DNA from: Bruticola sp004554425
Lineage (GTDB): Bacteria; Vulcanimicrobiota; Xenobia; Xenobiales; Xenobiaceae
DNA: 64,000 nucleotides
Reading direction: 5' to 3'
Assembly (NCBI GenBank): GCA_958366945.1
Contig: CATXCY010000003.1
Span: 46,299-110,298, forward strand
In this document: piece by piece, positions 26,470 through 36,059 of the stretch
Layout of the letters: each line of letters opens with the position of its first letter
Numbering within the stretch: position 1 is the stretch's first letter
Notes under the pieces: model-generated
What the model was told of the DNA's origin: nothing
Databases searched by the model: none
The model's input: only the letters and a program-made list of their open reading frames with translations
Translations under genes and position numbers: made by a program

Positions 26470-28026
26470 ATGAAAAACCTTATCGGACATGAAATTCCAG
26501 AACAGGTGGCAGCTGATCTCGGCTTGGGCATTTATGGTGTAGATGTCGATCCTCGCGTAACCGAAAAGGATCCTACTCCGCTTCCCGAGCGTGAGAAGAA
26601 AAATAATAAAATTGTCAACTCTATCGAAGAAGCTGTCAAGCTCTGCGGCTTAAAAGATGGCATGACCATCTCTTTCCATCACCATTTCCGCAACGGCGAC
26701 CAAGTACTCAACCAGGTTATGGATGTTTTAGCCAAAATGGGCTTTAAAAACTTGCGCGTGGCCTCTTCCTCTTTAACTAGCGTCCACGCTCCTTTGGTTG
26801 AGCATATTAAAAATGGCGTCGTCTCTCACGTTGAAAGTTCCGGTTGTCGCGGCCGTTTAGCCGACGAAATTTCTCGCGGCCTTATGGATGAACCGGTTAT
26901 CTTCCGCTCCCACGGCGGACGTGCTGCCGCTATTGCTGATGGCAAGTTACATATTGACGTAGCTTTCTTAGGCGCTCCCGTTTCCGACGCTTACGGTAAT
27001 GCCAGCGGAGTATGCTTAGACGAAAACGTAGAGGGCGTAGCAGAATGCGGAAGTTTGGGCTATGCCAAAGTTGACGCCCAATATGCCGATAAAACTATCA
27101 TTATCACCAACAAAATCGTAAAGTATCCCAACGCCGTACAAAGCATCGAAGGTACCTTAGTAGATTATGTGGTGCTGGTTGATTCTATTGGCGATCCTTC
27201 CAAAATTTCTGCCGGAGCCGCTCGCTTTACTAGCAATCCACGCGATCTTATGATTGCCGAGACAGCCGCTAAAGTTATTATCAATTCCGGTTATTTCCGC
27301 GACGGTATGTCTTTGCAAACGGGTACTGGCGGTGCCTCTTTGGCCGTAACTCGCTTCTTGGCCGATTCTATGATCGAAAAAGGCGTCAAAGCTAGATTTG
27401 CCTTAGGCGGTATTACTGGACAAATTGTCAAGTTGCATGAGCAAGGTTTAATTGAGACTCTGTGGGACGTACAAGATTTCGATACTGAAGCTGCTGCTTC
27501 TTTGCGTCGTAATCCCAACCATCACGAAGTTGACGGCGTTTTATACGCTACTCCTTTCAACAGAGGTTCAATTTTAAACCAACTCGATATAGTAGTGCTT
27601 TCCGCTTTGGAAATTGACGTCAACTTTAACGTCAACGTATTGACTGGCTCCGATGGCGTTATTCGCGGTGCTATCGGCGGCCATCCTGACACTGCTAAAG
27701 GCGCAGACTTGGCCATTATCGTCTCTCCCTTAATTCGCGGTCGTATTCCTTGCGTACGTGATAAAGTGAGCACTATTTGTACCGACGGTCACGACTGTGA
27801 CGTTTTAGTTACCGATGTAGGTATTGCCGTCAACCCCAACCGTCCCGAAGTAAAAGAACGCTTAGTAGCGGCCGGTATGAAAGTTTATGATATTCATGAA
27901 CTTAAGGAGATGGCCGAAAAGGTTGTAGGTAAACCTGATGATTTAGAGTTCACTGAAAAAATCGTCGCTGTAGTTACCGCTCCTGACGGCACTATTTTGG
28001 ATTTAGTTCACGGTGTTACCGATTAG
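26470..28026 (+). CDS. citF: Citrate lyase alpha subunit (citrate:acetyl-ACP transferase)
   Basis: 518 residues, the usual CitF length. Exchanges acetyl for citryl on the ACP. Seen: MTISFHHHFRNGDQVLN, RSHGGRAAAIADGKL, SGVCLDENVEGVAECGSLGY, LQTGTGGASLAVTRFLAD, NVLTGSDGVIRGAIGGHPDT and PLIRGRIPCVRDKV. TCGGAGG precedes the ATG. Its end overlaps the proposed citX start by 14 bp. Confidence 0.97.
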   Translation: MKNLIGHEIPEQVAADLGLGIYGVDVDPRVTEKDPTPLPEREKKNNKIVNSIEEAVKLCGLKDGMTISFHHHFRNGDQVLNQVMDVLAKMGFKNLRVASSSLTSVHAPLVEHIKNGVVSHVESSGCRGRLADEISRGLMDEPVIFRSHGGRAAAIADGKLHIDVAFLGAPVSDAYGNASGVCLDENVEGVAECGSLGYAKVDAQYADKTIIITNKIVKYPNAVQSIEGTLVDYVVLVDSIGDPSKISAGAARFTSNPRDLMIAETAAKVIINSGYFRDGMSLQTGTGGASLAVTRFLADSMIEKGVKARFALGGITGQIVKLHEQGLIETLWDVQDFDTEAAASLRRNPNHHEVDGVLYATPFNRGSILNQLDIVVLSALEIDVNFNVNVLTGSDGVIRGAIGGHPDTAKGADLAIIVSPLIRGRIPCVRDKVSTICTDGHDCDVLVTDVGIAVNPNRPEVKERLVAAGMKVYDIHELKEMAEKVVGKPDDLEFTEKIVAVVTAPDGTILDLVHGVTD

Positions 28027-28537
28027 CGGACCACATATAGAGCTGGAATTGCTGTTGAAAAGTCGCGATAAACGCTGTGCTTTTCAGCAGCAACTTCTCA
28101 GACAATATAAATTGCCCCTCGTTAGCTTTATGGTCAATATGCCAGGGCCAGTTAAAAGATCTCCTTTAAGCGAGAAACTTCATGCTCTGGGTTGTTCCGA
28201 GTTAAAGAAAACTCTAGGATCTAAGATCATTTGGAGCACGGTTAAAATATTGGATACCGGATGCGAAGGGTATTTTGTAGTTGATTTAAAGGCGGAAAAA
28301 TTAAAACGCCTAACTTGCAATCTAGAAGATACCCACCCATTGGGGCGTTTATGGGATTTCGATGTGCATACCGAGCAAGGCCAAATCAGCCGCACTCAAT
28401 TAGATATAGTTCCTCGAACTTGTCTTATTTGCAACAATCCTGCCCCTGTATGCGCACGCAGTCGAGCCCACAGCGTCAAAGAACTTATAAGCTACATACA
28501 AAAAAAAGCTGATCAATATTTCGGAGAGTTTGCTTAA
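28013..28537 (+). CDS. citX: Holo-citrate lyase synthase (apo-citrate lyase phosphoribosyl-dephospho-CoA transferase)
   Basis: 174 residues. Transfers the triphosphoribosyl-dephospho-CoA group made by CitG onto CitD. Motifs: LLSRDKR-like start (ELLLKSRDKRCAFQQQLL), VNMPGPVKRSPL, HPLGRLWDFDVH (the GRLxDxDV site) and CLICNNPAPVCARSRAHS. The GTG at 28013 overlaps the end of citF and lacks a clear ribosome site, which fits translational coupling; later TTG codons would cut conserved sequence. Confidence 0.9.
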   Translation: MLPISGPHIELELLLKSRDKRCAFQQQLLRQYKLPLVSFMVNMPGPVKRSPLSEKLHALGCSELKKTLGSKIIWSTVKILDTGCEGYFVVDLKAEKLKRLTCNLEDTHPLGRLWDFDVHTEQGQISRTQLDIVPRTCLICNNPAPVCARSRAHSVKELISYIQKKADQYFGEFA

Positions 28538-28540
28538 AAA

Positions 28541-29578
28541 GTGGAAAGTGAAATTTTTACTCCGCTGCAATTGAATTTAACTTCCGACTTGGAAAGACAA
28601 CGTTTGATAACCTTTTTAGCTCAAGCCGGGCTGCGTTTAGACGACAATTTGCAATATTATGCCGTGCTATATAACAATCAAGGTGAAATTATTTGCGGCG
28701 GAGGCTTTGATGGCAACATTATCAAGTGTGTAGCCGTTTCGGAAGAAGCTCGCGGCTTGGGCTTGGTAAATACTCTCATTTCCCATTTGCGATCCGAAGT
28801 TATTAGCCAAGGTGCCGACAATATATTCGTCTATACTAAGCCTGAGAATAAACATATTTTCGAGAGCTTAGCTTTTTATACTGTCGGCACTTCTCCCAAA
28901 GCAATTTTATTGGAAAGCTCTAAACGTGGCATTATTCGCTTAAAAAACAGTTTGGCTCGCCATAAAAAAGATGGCTTAAATGGAGCCATTGTTATGAATG
29001 CCAATCCTTTTACACTAGGTCATTTGTATTTAGTTCAAGAAACTGCCAAACGTTGCGATAATTTATATATATTTCCCGTGCGAGCTGATCGCTCCGAATT
29101 TCCCTATGAAGATCGTTACCGTTTAGTAGAAGAAGGCTGTGCTTCTATAGACAATGCCAAAATTTTAGATGGCGGAAATTATATTATTTCCGGAGCGACC
29201 TTCCCCACCTACTTTTTAAAACAAATGGGCGAAGCTGCTCAAGCGCAAGCTCAGTTGGTTCTAGATATTTTTGCCCGTCATATTGCTCCTAGCCTTAATG
29301 TCAAAATACGTTTTGTTGGCAGCGAGCCACTCGATCCTTTTACACAAACTTTTAACGAAACTATGCTCCAAATTTTGCCATCACACGATATAAAAGTTGA
29401 CATTATCGAGCGCTTGCAAAATGACGGGCAGCCTGTCAGCGCCAGCCGTGTTCGCGCTTTACTTGGCGAAGGTCGCCTAGCTGAAACAAAAAATCTAGTG
29501 CCGCCCTCCACGTTCGCTTATTTTTCTTCGCCCGCAGGCCAAAAAGTAATAGCCTCGCTCCGCCAACACCAACTATGA
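28541..29578 (+). CDS. citC: [Citrate (pro-3S)-lyase] ligase
   Basis: 345 residues. Acetylates the thiol of the CitD prosthetic group using ATP and acetate, activating the lyase. N-terminal GNAT-like domain (EEARGLGLVNTLISHL, about 66-81) followed by a nucleotidyltransferase-type domain with NANPFTLGHLYLVQE (HxGH-equivalent GH) and DGQPVSASRVRALL. GTG start 4 bp after citX. Its stop overlaps the citG start by 4 bp. Confidence 0.93.
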   Translation: MESEIFTPLQLNLTSDLERQRLITFLAQAGLRLDDNLQYYAVLYNNQGEIICGGGFDGNIIKCVAVSEEARGLGLVNTLISHLRSEVISQGADNIFVYTKPENKHIFESLAFYTVGTSPKAILLESSKRGIIRLKNSLARHKKDGLNGAIVMNANPFTLGHLYLVQETAKRCDNLYIFPVRADRSEFPYEDRYRLVEEGCASIDNAKILDGGNYIISGATFPTYFLKQMGEAAQAQAQLVLDIFARHIAPSLNVKIRFVGSEPLDPFTQTFNETMLQILPSHDIKVDIIERLQNDGQPVSASRVRALLGEGRLAETKNLVPPSTFAYFSSPAGQKVIASLRQHQL

Positions 29579-30525
29579 GCCAGCCCGACCGAGTGAGCAC
29601 ATATGTAGCAGAGTGCGCCTTGGAAGCCTTGCTTTTGGAAGTGGCCGCTACTCCTAAGCCTGGATTAGTTGACAGGCGCAATAATGGCGCTCACCGTGAT
29701 ATGAACTTTTATACTTTTATTCGGAGCGCCTTAAGTTTGCGCCCGCACTTTGCTATTATGGCCCAAGCTGGACAAGATCTAGCTCAAAAGCCGCCACAAG
29801 AGCTTTTTAACTATGTGCGCATCTTGGGTTTAGCGGCTGAAAAAGACATGTTTGCGGCCACTAACAATATCAATACCCATAAGGGCGCCCTCTTTGCCTT
29901 GGGCCTTTTGTGTGCCTCAGCAGGCCAAGCTTGCTGCCGCAGTGCCGACAGGTCGGGCTGGCAACCCGCTGCACTGGGCCAATTCGTGGCCCAAATGAGC
30001 CAAGGGCTCTGCCAACGCGAATTGGCCGACCTAAACACGCTCGCAGCGCAGGCTACCAACGCTACCCAGGCAACAGGCGCCGTATCACTTAACAACGCTG
30101 AACCAGACATCAAGGTGCGGCCAACTGCCGCCCTAACACACGGACAGCGCATGTATTTGCAATACGGCGCCTGCGGGGCTCGCGGTCAAGCTGAAAGCGG
30201 CTTTGCTCAGGTAATAGAGAAATATTTACCTTATCTGAGAGACCTCAAAAAGCAACAGCTTGACCAAGATGAAATATTGGTGCGCACGCTTTTATTGATT
30301 GGCGCCGACTTAGACGATACCAATATTCTCAATCGAGTCGGCGCCACTAAGGCCGCGTGGGCCAAGGAAGCCTGCGCTGCCTTGCACGAGCACTACACAC
30401 ACGAGGCCGCCTGCCAATTAGACGATTTGTTTATAAAGGAGCGAATCAGTCCCGGAGGCTCTGCCGATCTTTTAAGCGTAACCATATTTTTAGATAAGTT
30501 GGCGGCCTCGGAAAAATATTTTTAA
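29575..30525 (+). CDS. citG: Triphosphoribosyl-dephospho-CoA synthase
   Basis: 316 residues. Makes the CitD prosthetic-group precursor from ATP and dephospho-CoA. Seen: ATPKPGLVDRRNNGAHRDM, NNINTHKGALFALGLL, LQYGACGARGQAESGF, and ISPGGSADLLSVTIFLD. Between about residues 150 and 182 there is an Ala/Asn/Thr-rich insertion that family members usually lack, and the DNA here (about 29.93-30.13 kb) is clearly more GC-rich than its surroundings. The core motifs are intact, so it should be active. ATGA overlap with citC indicates coupling. Last cit gene. Confidence 0.92.
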   Translation: MSQPDRVSTYVAECALEALLLEVAATPKPGLVDRRNNGAHRDMNFYTFIRSALSLRPHFAIMAQAGQDLAQKPPQELFNYVRILGLAAEKDMFAATNNINTHKGALFALGLLCASAGQACCRSADRSGWQPAALGQFVAQMSQGLCQRELADLNTLAAQATNATQATGAVSLNNAEPDIKVRPTAALTHGQRMYLQYGACGARGQAESGFAQVIEKYLPYLRDLKKQQLDQDEILVRTLLLIGADLDDTNILNRVGATKAAWAKEACAALHEHYTHEAACQLDDLFIKERISPGGSADLLSVTIFLDKLAASEKYF

Positions 30526-30633
30526 CATTTAATTTTTTTGCAGTAGGCTTTTTGCTTATATGACGAATTAACAGCGTTATTAATGCAGAAAAAATTGCTG
30601 CAGACGGATAGGAAACTAAGGAGGAAGAACCAC

Positions 30634-32898
30634 ATGGTGGAAGTTATCAAAAAGGGCGCTTACTTAGTAGATGGCCAGATAATCTACGCAGACCAAGCTC
30701 AAGGAATGGCCGCTCCGGATGAAGCTCGCGAGAAGACTATCGCCTATTCTATCTTGAGGCACCACAACGTCAGCTCAGATCCCAAACATCTGAGAATTAA
30801 ATTTGACGCCCTTATCTCCCATGACATTACCTTTGTAGGCATTATCCAAACGGCTAAAGCCTCCGGTCTTAAAGAATTCCCCGTTCCCTACGCTATGACC
30901 AACTGTCATAACAGTCTCTGCGCTGTCGGTGGCACTATTAACGAAGACGACCACGCCTTCGGTCTCTCTGCAGCTAAAAAATATGGCGGTATCTATGTAC
31001 CGGCCAACCAAGCCGTAATCCACCAATACGCCCGCGAGCGCCTGGCCGGCTGCGGCAAAATGATCTTAGGCTCTGATAGCCATACCCGCTACGGCTCCTA
31101 CGGTACTATGGGCATAGGTGAAGGCGGTGGCGAATTGGTAAAGCAATTGCTTAAGAATACCTACGATGTAGCCGCTCCCCAAGTCGTTTTGGTTTACCTT
31201 GACGGCAAACTTAAAAAAGGCGTTGGCCCTCAAGATGTAGCTATTGCTTTAGTAGGCGCTACTTTCCCTAACGGCGACGTGAAAAACAAAGTCTTGGAAT
31301 TTGTAGGCCCTGGCGTCAAAACTCTCAGCAACGACCTCAGAATCGGTATCGATGTTATGACTACCGAAACTTCCTGCCTCTCCTCTATCTGGGAAACTGA
31401 CGAAACGACCAAAGAATTTTACGAAATAGTAGGCCGCCCCGAAGATTACAAAGAACTCAAACCCGGCAACGGTGCCTATTATGATATGGTTGTCCATATC
31501 GATTTGAGCAAGATCGAATCGATGATCGCTCTGCCTTTCCATCCCTCCAAAGCTTACACTATCCATGAGTTGCAAGCCGATCCCGAAGGTATTTTTACTA
31601 AGATCGAAGCTGATTGCAACAAACAATTAGGCGGCAAAGTCACCCTCGATTTGCACCATTGCATAAATGAAGATGGTAAAGTTACTTGCGATCAAGGTGT
31701 AATCGTAGGTTGCTCCGGCGGTATGTATGAAAACATTGTAGAGGCAGCAGCCATTCTCAAGGATCAGAGTATCGGCAACGGCTACTTTGATATGAGCGTC
31801 TATCCTTCTTCTATGCCTATTGGCTTAGCTATTACTAAAGATGGTACCGCCGCTACCTTAATGGAAGCTGGTTGCGTAATTAAGCCAGCTTTCTGTGGTC
31901 CTTGCTTCGGCGCTGGCGATACTCCCGCCAATAACGCTTTATCTATTCGTCATGCCACTCGCAACTTTGCCAACCGCGAAGGTTCCAAGCCCGGCAACGG
32001 TCAGATTTCAGCCGTAGCTCTTATGGATGCCCGTTCTATTGCCGCTACCGCAGCTAATAAGGGCGTACTTACTGCCGCTACCGACTTCGACTATGTTGAG
32101 CCTACTCCCGAACAGCTTAAATATCATTTTGACGGTAGTGTATATGCCAAACGTTGCTACGAAGGCTTTGGTAAGGCCGATCCTACCGCCGAGTTGCGTT
32201 ATGGTCCCAACATTAAAGACTGGCCCCATATGCCGGCTTTAGAGGACGATCTTTTAGTAAAACTTTGCGCCGTTATTCACGACGACGTAACCACAACTGA
32301 CGAACTGATTCCTTCGGGTGAAACTTCTTCTTATCGCTCTAACCCTATTGGACTTTCCGAGTTTGCTCTTTCCCGCCGCGTGCCGGAATATGTAGGTCGT
32401 TCCAAACAAGTAAGGGCTTTAGAAGAAGCTAAACTGGCTGGCGAAAAGCCTGAAGAAGCCGTAGCTATTTTGGCTAAAGTCGGTGGAGATTTGGCTAAAA
32501 CGACTATCGGTTCTTGCGTCTTTGCCCATCGCCCCGGCGACGGCTCAGCTCGCGAACAGGCTGCTTCTTGCCAGAAAGTACTGGGCGGCTTCGCCAATAT
32601 TTGCTACGAATATGCCACCAAGCGTTATCGCAGCAACTGTATAAACTGGGGTATTGTACCTTTTACCATGGATAAAAACGTGCCTTTCAACTACGAAGAT
32701 GGCGACTACGTTTACATTCCTGGCGTCAAAGAAGGTATCCTCAAAGGCCAAGAAGAGTTCGAAGCTAAGGTTATCCGTAAAGACGGCTCTGTCCACGATC
32801 TCAAATTGGAATGCAAAGGCCTTACCGAAGATGAGAAACTCATCCTCAAAGAAGGCTGTCTGATGAATTACTACGCTGCCGGTTATGGCAAAGCCTAG
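30634..32898 (+). CDS. Aconitate hydratase family protein
   Basis: About 754 residues. Interconverts citrate and isocitrate if it is a true aconitase. Seen: AMTNCHNSLCAVGG, MILGSDSHTRYGSYGTMGIGEGG, the iron-sulfur region VIVGCSGGMYENIVEA and IKPAFCGPCFGAGDTPANNA, and a C-terminal swivel domain ending in TIGSC...YRSNCINWGIVPF. Length and layout resemble the AcnA/mitochondrial-type and YbhJ-like hydratases; aconitase is favoured because isocitrate dehydrogenase follows and citrate lyase precedes. I chose ATG 30634 because an ideal AAGGAGG lies 9 nt upstream; the frame opens 17 codons earlier. Icd starts 36 bp later. Confidence 0.88.
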   Translation: MVEVIKKGAYLVDGQIIYADQAQGMAAPDEAREKTIAYSILRHHNVSSDPKHLRIKFDALISHDITFVGIIQTAKASGLKEFPVPYAMTNCHNSLCAVGGTINEDDHAFGLSAAKKYGGIYVPANQAVIHQYARERLAGCGKMILGSDSHTRYGSYGTMGIGEGGGELVKQLLKNTYDVAAPQVVLVYLDGKLKKGVGPQDVAIALVGATFPNGDVKNKVLEFVGPGVKTLSNDLRIGIDVMTTETSCLSSIWETDETTKEFYEIVGRPEDYKELKPGNGAYYDMVVHIDLSKIESMIALPFHPSKAYTIHELQADPEGIFTKIEADCNKQLGGKVTLDLHHCINEDGKVTCDQGVIVGCSGGMYENIVEAAAILKDQSIGNGYFDMSVYPSSMPIGLAITKDGTAATLMEAGCVIKPAFCGPCFGAGDTPANNALSIRHATRNFANREGSKPGNGQISAVALMDARSIAATAANKGVLTAATDFDYVEPTPEQLKYHFDGSVYAKRCYEGFGKADPTAELRYGPNIKDWPHMPALEDDLLVKLCAVIHDDVTTTDELIPSGETSSYRSNPIGLSEFALSRRVPEYVGRSKQVRALEEAKLAGEKPEEAVAILAKVGGDLAKTTIGSCVFAHRPGDGSAREQAASCQKVLGGFANICYEYATKRYRSNCINWGIVPFTMDKNVPFNYEDGDYVYIPGVKEGILKGQEEFEAKVIRKDGSVHDLKLECKGLTEDEKLILKEGCLMNYYAAGYGKA

Positions 32899-32934
32899 GT
32901 TACAAAAGCAATACTATTCAAGGAGAAACAAAAC

Positions 32935-34149
32935 GTGACTAAGATCCAAATGGCCACCCCTCTGGTTGAGATGGATGGCGATGAGATGACCCGCATTCTT
33001 TGGCAAATGATCAAAGATAAGCTTATTCTTCCTTACGTTGATCTTAAAACTGAGTATTACGACCTCGGTTTGCTCAATCGCAATGCTACCAAAGATCAGG
33101 TAACTGTCGATTCGGCCAACGCTACCAAAAAGTATGGCGTAGCCGTTAAGTGCGCTACCATTACTCCTAACAAACAGCGTATGCAAGAGTATCCTCAGCT
33201 CACCGAGATGTGGAAATCTCCCAATGGTACGATCCGTTCTATTTTGGACGGTACGGTCTTCCGTGTACCTATTGTCATTCCGGCCATTAAAGCCGTAGTA
33301 AAAAACTGGCAAAAGCCCATTACTATTGCCCGTCATGCTTACGGCGATGTCTACAAATCAGTAGATATGTATACTCACGAGCCCGGCGAATGCACCATGA
33401 CCTTTAAAGGCGTCAGCGGTGAAGAGAAAACTTTGTTGGTACAAAAAGTAGACGGCCCAGCTATTTGGCAAGGTGCCCACAACAAAGAGAAGTCCATTCG
33501 CTCTTTTGCCAAATCTTGTTTCCAGTACGCTATCGACACTAAGCAAGATCTCTGGTTCTCTACCAAAGACACTATTGCTAAAATCTACGACGGCGCTTTC
33601 AAAACCATTTTCGAGGAAGAGTTCGAAAATTACAAAGCCAAGTTCGAAGAATTGGGCATCACCTACTTCTATACTTTGATCGACGACGCTGTAGCCCGCG
33701 TGATTCGCTCTCAAGGCGGCTTTATTTGGGCTTGTAAGAATTACGACGGCGACGTCATGTCCGACATGGTTTCTACCGCTTTCGGCTCTTTGGCCATGAT
33801 GACTTCCGTTTTGATTGCTCCCGACGGTACTACCGAATACGAAGCTGCTCACGGCACAGTCACCCGCCATTACTATCGCCACCTTAAAGGCGAAGCTACT
33901 TCTACCAATCCTATGGCTACTATTTTTGCTTGGTCCGGCGCTTTGAAAAAACGCGGCGAGTTGGATAAATTGCCTGAATTGGTCGGTTTTGGCCAGAAAT
34001 TAGAAGAAGCTTGTTTCGAAACTCTCAATGATGGCATCATGACTAAAGACTTAGTTAATTTAGTTGAGCCCGGTTTTAAGGCTACTGCCGTCAATTCCGA
34101 AGAGTTCTTAGACGCTATTGCCAAGAGATTGGAAGCTAAATTAGCTTAA
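32935..34149 (+). CDS. icd: NADP-dependent isocitrate dehydrogenase, eukaryote-like type
   Basis: 404 residues. Oxidises isocitrate to 2-oxoglutarate with NADP. The sequence closely follows the homodimeric IDH1/IDH2 type rather than E. coli Icd: VEMDGDEMTRILWQMIKDKL, KCATITPNKQRMQEY, MWKSPNGTIRSILDGTVFR, ARHAYGDVYKSVDM (the Arg equivalent to human Arg132 is kept), YDGDVMSDMVSTAFGSLAMM and YEAAHGTVTRHYY. GTG start after AAGGAG. Last gene of the cit-acn-icd cluster, followed by a terminator. Likely supplies 2-oxoglutarate and NADPH for glutamate synthesis. Confidence 0.96.
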   Translation: MTKIQMATPLVEMDGDEMTRILWQMIKDKLILPYVDLKTEYYDLGLLNRNATKDQVTVDSANATKKYGVAVKCATITPNKQRMQEYPQLTEMWKSPNGTIRSILDGTVFRVPIVIPAIKAVVKNWQKPITIARHAYGDVYKSVDMYTHEPGECTMTFKGVSGEEKTLLVQKVDGPAIWQGAHNKEKSIRSFAKSCFQYAIDTKQDLWFSTKDTIAKIYDGAFKTIFEEEFENYKAKFEELGITYFYTLIDDAVARVIRSQGGFIWACKNYDGDVMSDMVSTAFGSLAMMTSVLIAPDGTTEYEAAHGTVTRHYYRHLKGEATSTNPMATIFAWSGALKKRGELDKLPELVGFGQKLEEACFETLNDGIMTKDLVNLVEPGFKATAVNSEEFLDAIAKRLEAKLA

Positions 34150-34202
34150 ATTATCGCGGCAACGCTCGTTAAGCTTTATATATTTATAGCTTAGCTCTAG
34201 AT

Positions 34203-34250
34203 AAAGAGCCTGTCTCCACCCAAAACAAGAGGCAGGTTCTTTATTTTTTA
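34203..34250 (+). terminator. Terminator after icd
   Basis: AAAGAGCCTG pairs with CAGGTTCTTT (one G-U; 34203-34242), followed by ATTTTTT. The following 240 bp up to the fabH-like gene hold no gene I can support. Confidence 0.75.
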
Positions 34251-34490
34251 GCTCCCCCAAGCTTATATTTTTGCTAAGTTAATTCCCAAACTGATTGAAA
34301 GAATTAAAAAGCAGGAGTTAATAAAACTAATAACTAAGACTTTGCAGCATTGTGAGACAGTGCATTTGCCTTTAGAAAAAGGCCATAAAAGTATGAGAAA
34401 GCAAAAATTGTTTATCCTAACCTAAAAAGTTGATTGACGCTTAGCGAAGATTGATTTATTGCTGAGGATGACAATTTTGCATAGACGTTA

Positions 34491-35633
34491 ATGGATCACA
34501 GATTAGAAAAACCGATAATTATTGTTGATGCAGCTAAAGCTTTTCCGGCTGAAGATTTACCCGGAGCGGTCTTGACCAACGAAGGCTTGAGCGACCTAAT
34601 GGCTCAAGTGAAAGAAAATTTGCTTCACTCTTCCAATCCACGGAATATAGAAATAAGTGATGTAGACTTTCCTTTTGATCGCATAGGTATACGCTCGCGC
34701 CGCATCTTGGATTGTCTGTTTGGAGTCTATGATATAGCTGCAGCCGCTTCCCAAAAGATTACTTTAAAGCGTCAAGATTTAGACAAGCTCAAACTTATTA
34801 TTGTAGCTACTATTACTGCCGACAGAGTGGTTCCTTGTGTGGCAGCTTCTGTGCAAGACGCCCTAAAACTTCCCAACAACGTGCAAGTTTTCGATGTACG
34901 CGTAGGCTGCAGCGGCTATGTATCTGCTTTAGAAATAGCTTCGCGCATGATGCAAAGCTACGAATCCGGTTCTTTAGCTTTAGTTATAGGCGCCGATTGT
35001 ATGAGCCGCGTAGTTGACGCTTCCGATCGCTCTACCTGCGTTATTTTTGGAGATGGCGGTGGCGCGGTACTATTAGGTACAGCTGATAAAGAGAATCGTC
35101 AATTGAATCCAGTAGCTACTTACGAAAATCCTTGGCAACTTATTTCGGCCGAAAGCTACACAGACGGATCTAAGGGCGAATTTATCACTATTGGTAACGA
35201 AGGTAAGCAAGATCAAGCTATCTACCGCTTTGTAGCTCGTGAAGGTAAAATTGGTGTAGAGCCGGACGAACTCAGCAAAATGACCGTCTTTATGGACGGA
35301 CGCTCCGTTTATAAAGATATGGTTCGCCTAGTACCGCGCAAGATTGTTGAGCACTTGCAAAAACATTCTTTAACTGTCAATGATATAGATCTATTTTTAT
35401 TCCATCAAGCCAACGCTAGAATGATCGAAGCTATAGGCAAGCGCCTTAACATTCCGGAGCGCAAAATTCACAATAATATTGAATCATTGGGCAATACTAC
35501 CAATGGATGCATTCCCAGCTTGTTAGCTAATGAAGTGAAGCGCAACAATTTGCAAGCCCAAAAGGCTCTTATTGTAGCTTTCGGTACAGGTTATTCACTG
35601 AGCATTACTTATTTAGAGCGTTCCAATCTTTAG
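34491..35633 (+). CDS. 3-oxoacyl-ACP synthase III-like (FabH/KAS III family)
   Basis: 380 residues, thiolase fold. The catalytic triad is recognisable: Cys in DVRVGCSGYVSALEIA, His in LFLFHQANARMIEAI, and Asn in NNIESLGNTTNGCIPSLL. Family knowledge: starts fatty-acid synthesis from acetyl-CoA and malonyl-ACP; relatives work in secondary metabolism. It is longer than standard FabH (about 320) with an expanded middle (about 205-250), and no other fab genes are adjacent, so a specialised substrate is possible. No clear ribosome site at the ATG. Confidence 0.85.
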   Translation: MDHRLEKPIIIVDAAKAFPAEDLPGAVLTNEGLSDLMAQVKENLLHSSNPRNIEISDVDFPFDRIGIRSRRILDCLFGVYDIAAAASQKITLKRQDLDKLKLIIVATITADRVVPCVAASVQDALKLPNNVQVFDVRVGCSGYVSALEIASRMMQSYESGSLALVIGADCMSRVVDASDRSTCVIFGDGGGAVLLGTADKENRQLNPVATYENPWQLISAESYTDGSKGEFITIGNEGKQDQAIYRFVAREGKIGVEPDELSKMTVFMDGRSVYKDMVRLVPRKIVEHLQKHSLTVNDIDLFLFHQANARMIEAIGKRLNIPERKIHNNIESLGNTTNGCIPSLLANEVKRNNLQAQKALIVAFGTGYSLSITYLERSNL

Positions 35634-35672
35634 AAAAACTTCGAAAGAGTCTACAAAGGTTAAGAGTAAACG

Positions 35673-35975
35673 ATGAGCGATCTTTCTTTCAAAGAATTCC
35701 AAGAATTTATTCGCCGCAAATATTATAGCCACGACAGTGAGCGTGGCACAGACGGTACTTTCATGTGGTTTATGGAAGAAGTTGGCGAATTGGCTTCAGC
35801 TTTGAGGACTTGCCAAAGTTCTAAGGCAACTGCTGAAGATAGACAAAACTTAGAAGAAGAATTTGCCGATGTAGTCGGCTGGTTATCCACTTTAGCTAAT
35901 ATGAATGGTATAGATTTGGAAACAGCCGTACGCAATAAATATGTTGTCCATCCCAAAAGTGGCTTCAAAAGCTAA
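35673..35975 (+). CDS. MazG-like nucleotide pyrophosphohydrolase
   Basis: 100-residue single-domain all-alpha NTP pyrophosphohydrolase. The metal-binding pattern is clear: FMEEVGELASAL (about 32-43) and LEEEFADVVGWLSTLA (about 60-75). Such small proteins hydrolyse noncanonical or excess (d)NTPs. It lies 39 bp after the fabH-like gene and is followed by a strong terminator. Confidence 0.88.
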   Translation: MSDLSFKEFQEFIRRKYYSHDSERGTDGTFMWFMEEVGELASALRTCQSSKATAEDRQNLEEEFADVVGWLSTLANMNGIDLETAVRNKYVVHPKSGFKS

Positions 35976-35995
35976 TAAGTTATAATAACCTCTAA

Positions 35996-36043
35996 AAAAA
36001 TATCCCTTCGACAACTTTTATGGCTGTGAAGGGATATTTTTTT
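35996..36043. terminator. Bidirectional terminator between mazG-like and HIT genes
   Basis: Arms AAATATCCCTTC and GAAGGGATATTT (35998-36039) flanked by A-run and T-run, between convergent genes. Confidence 0.88.
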
Positions 36044-36059
36044 AGGTAGACATTATTTT

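Noticed and set aside
29575..30525. citG as a pseudogene because of the unusual GC-rich segment
   Set aside because: The frame is intact, all conserved CitG motifs are present and start and stop fit the operon.
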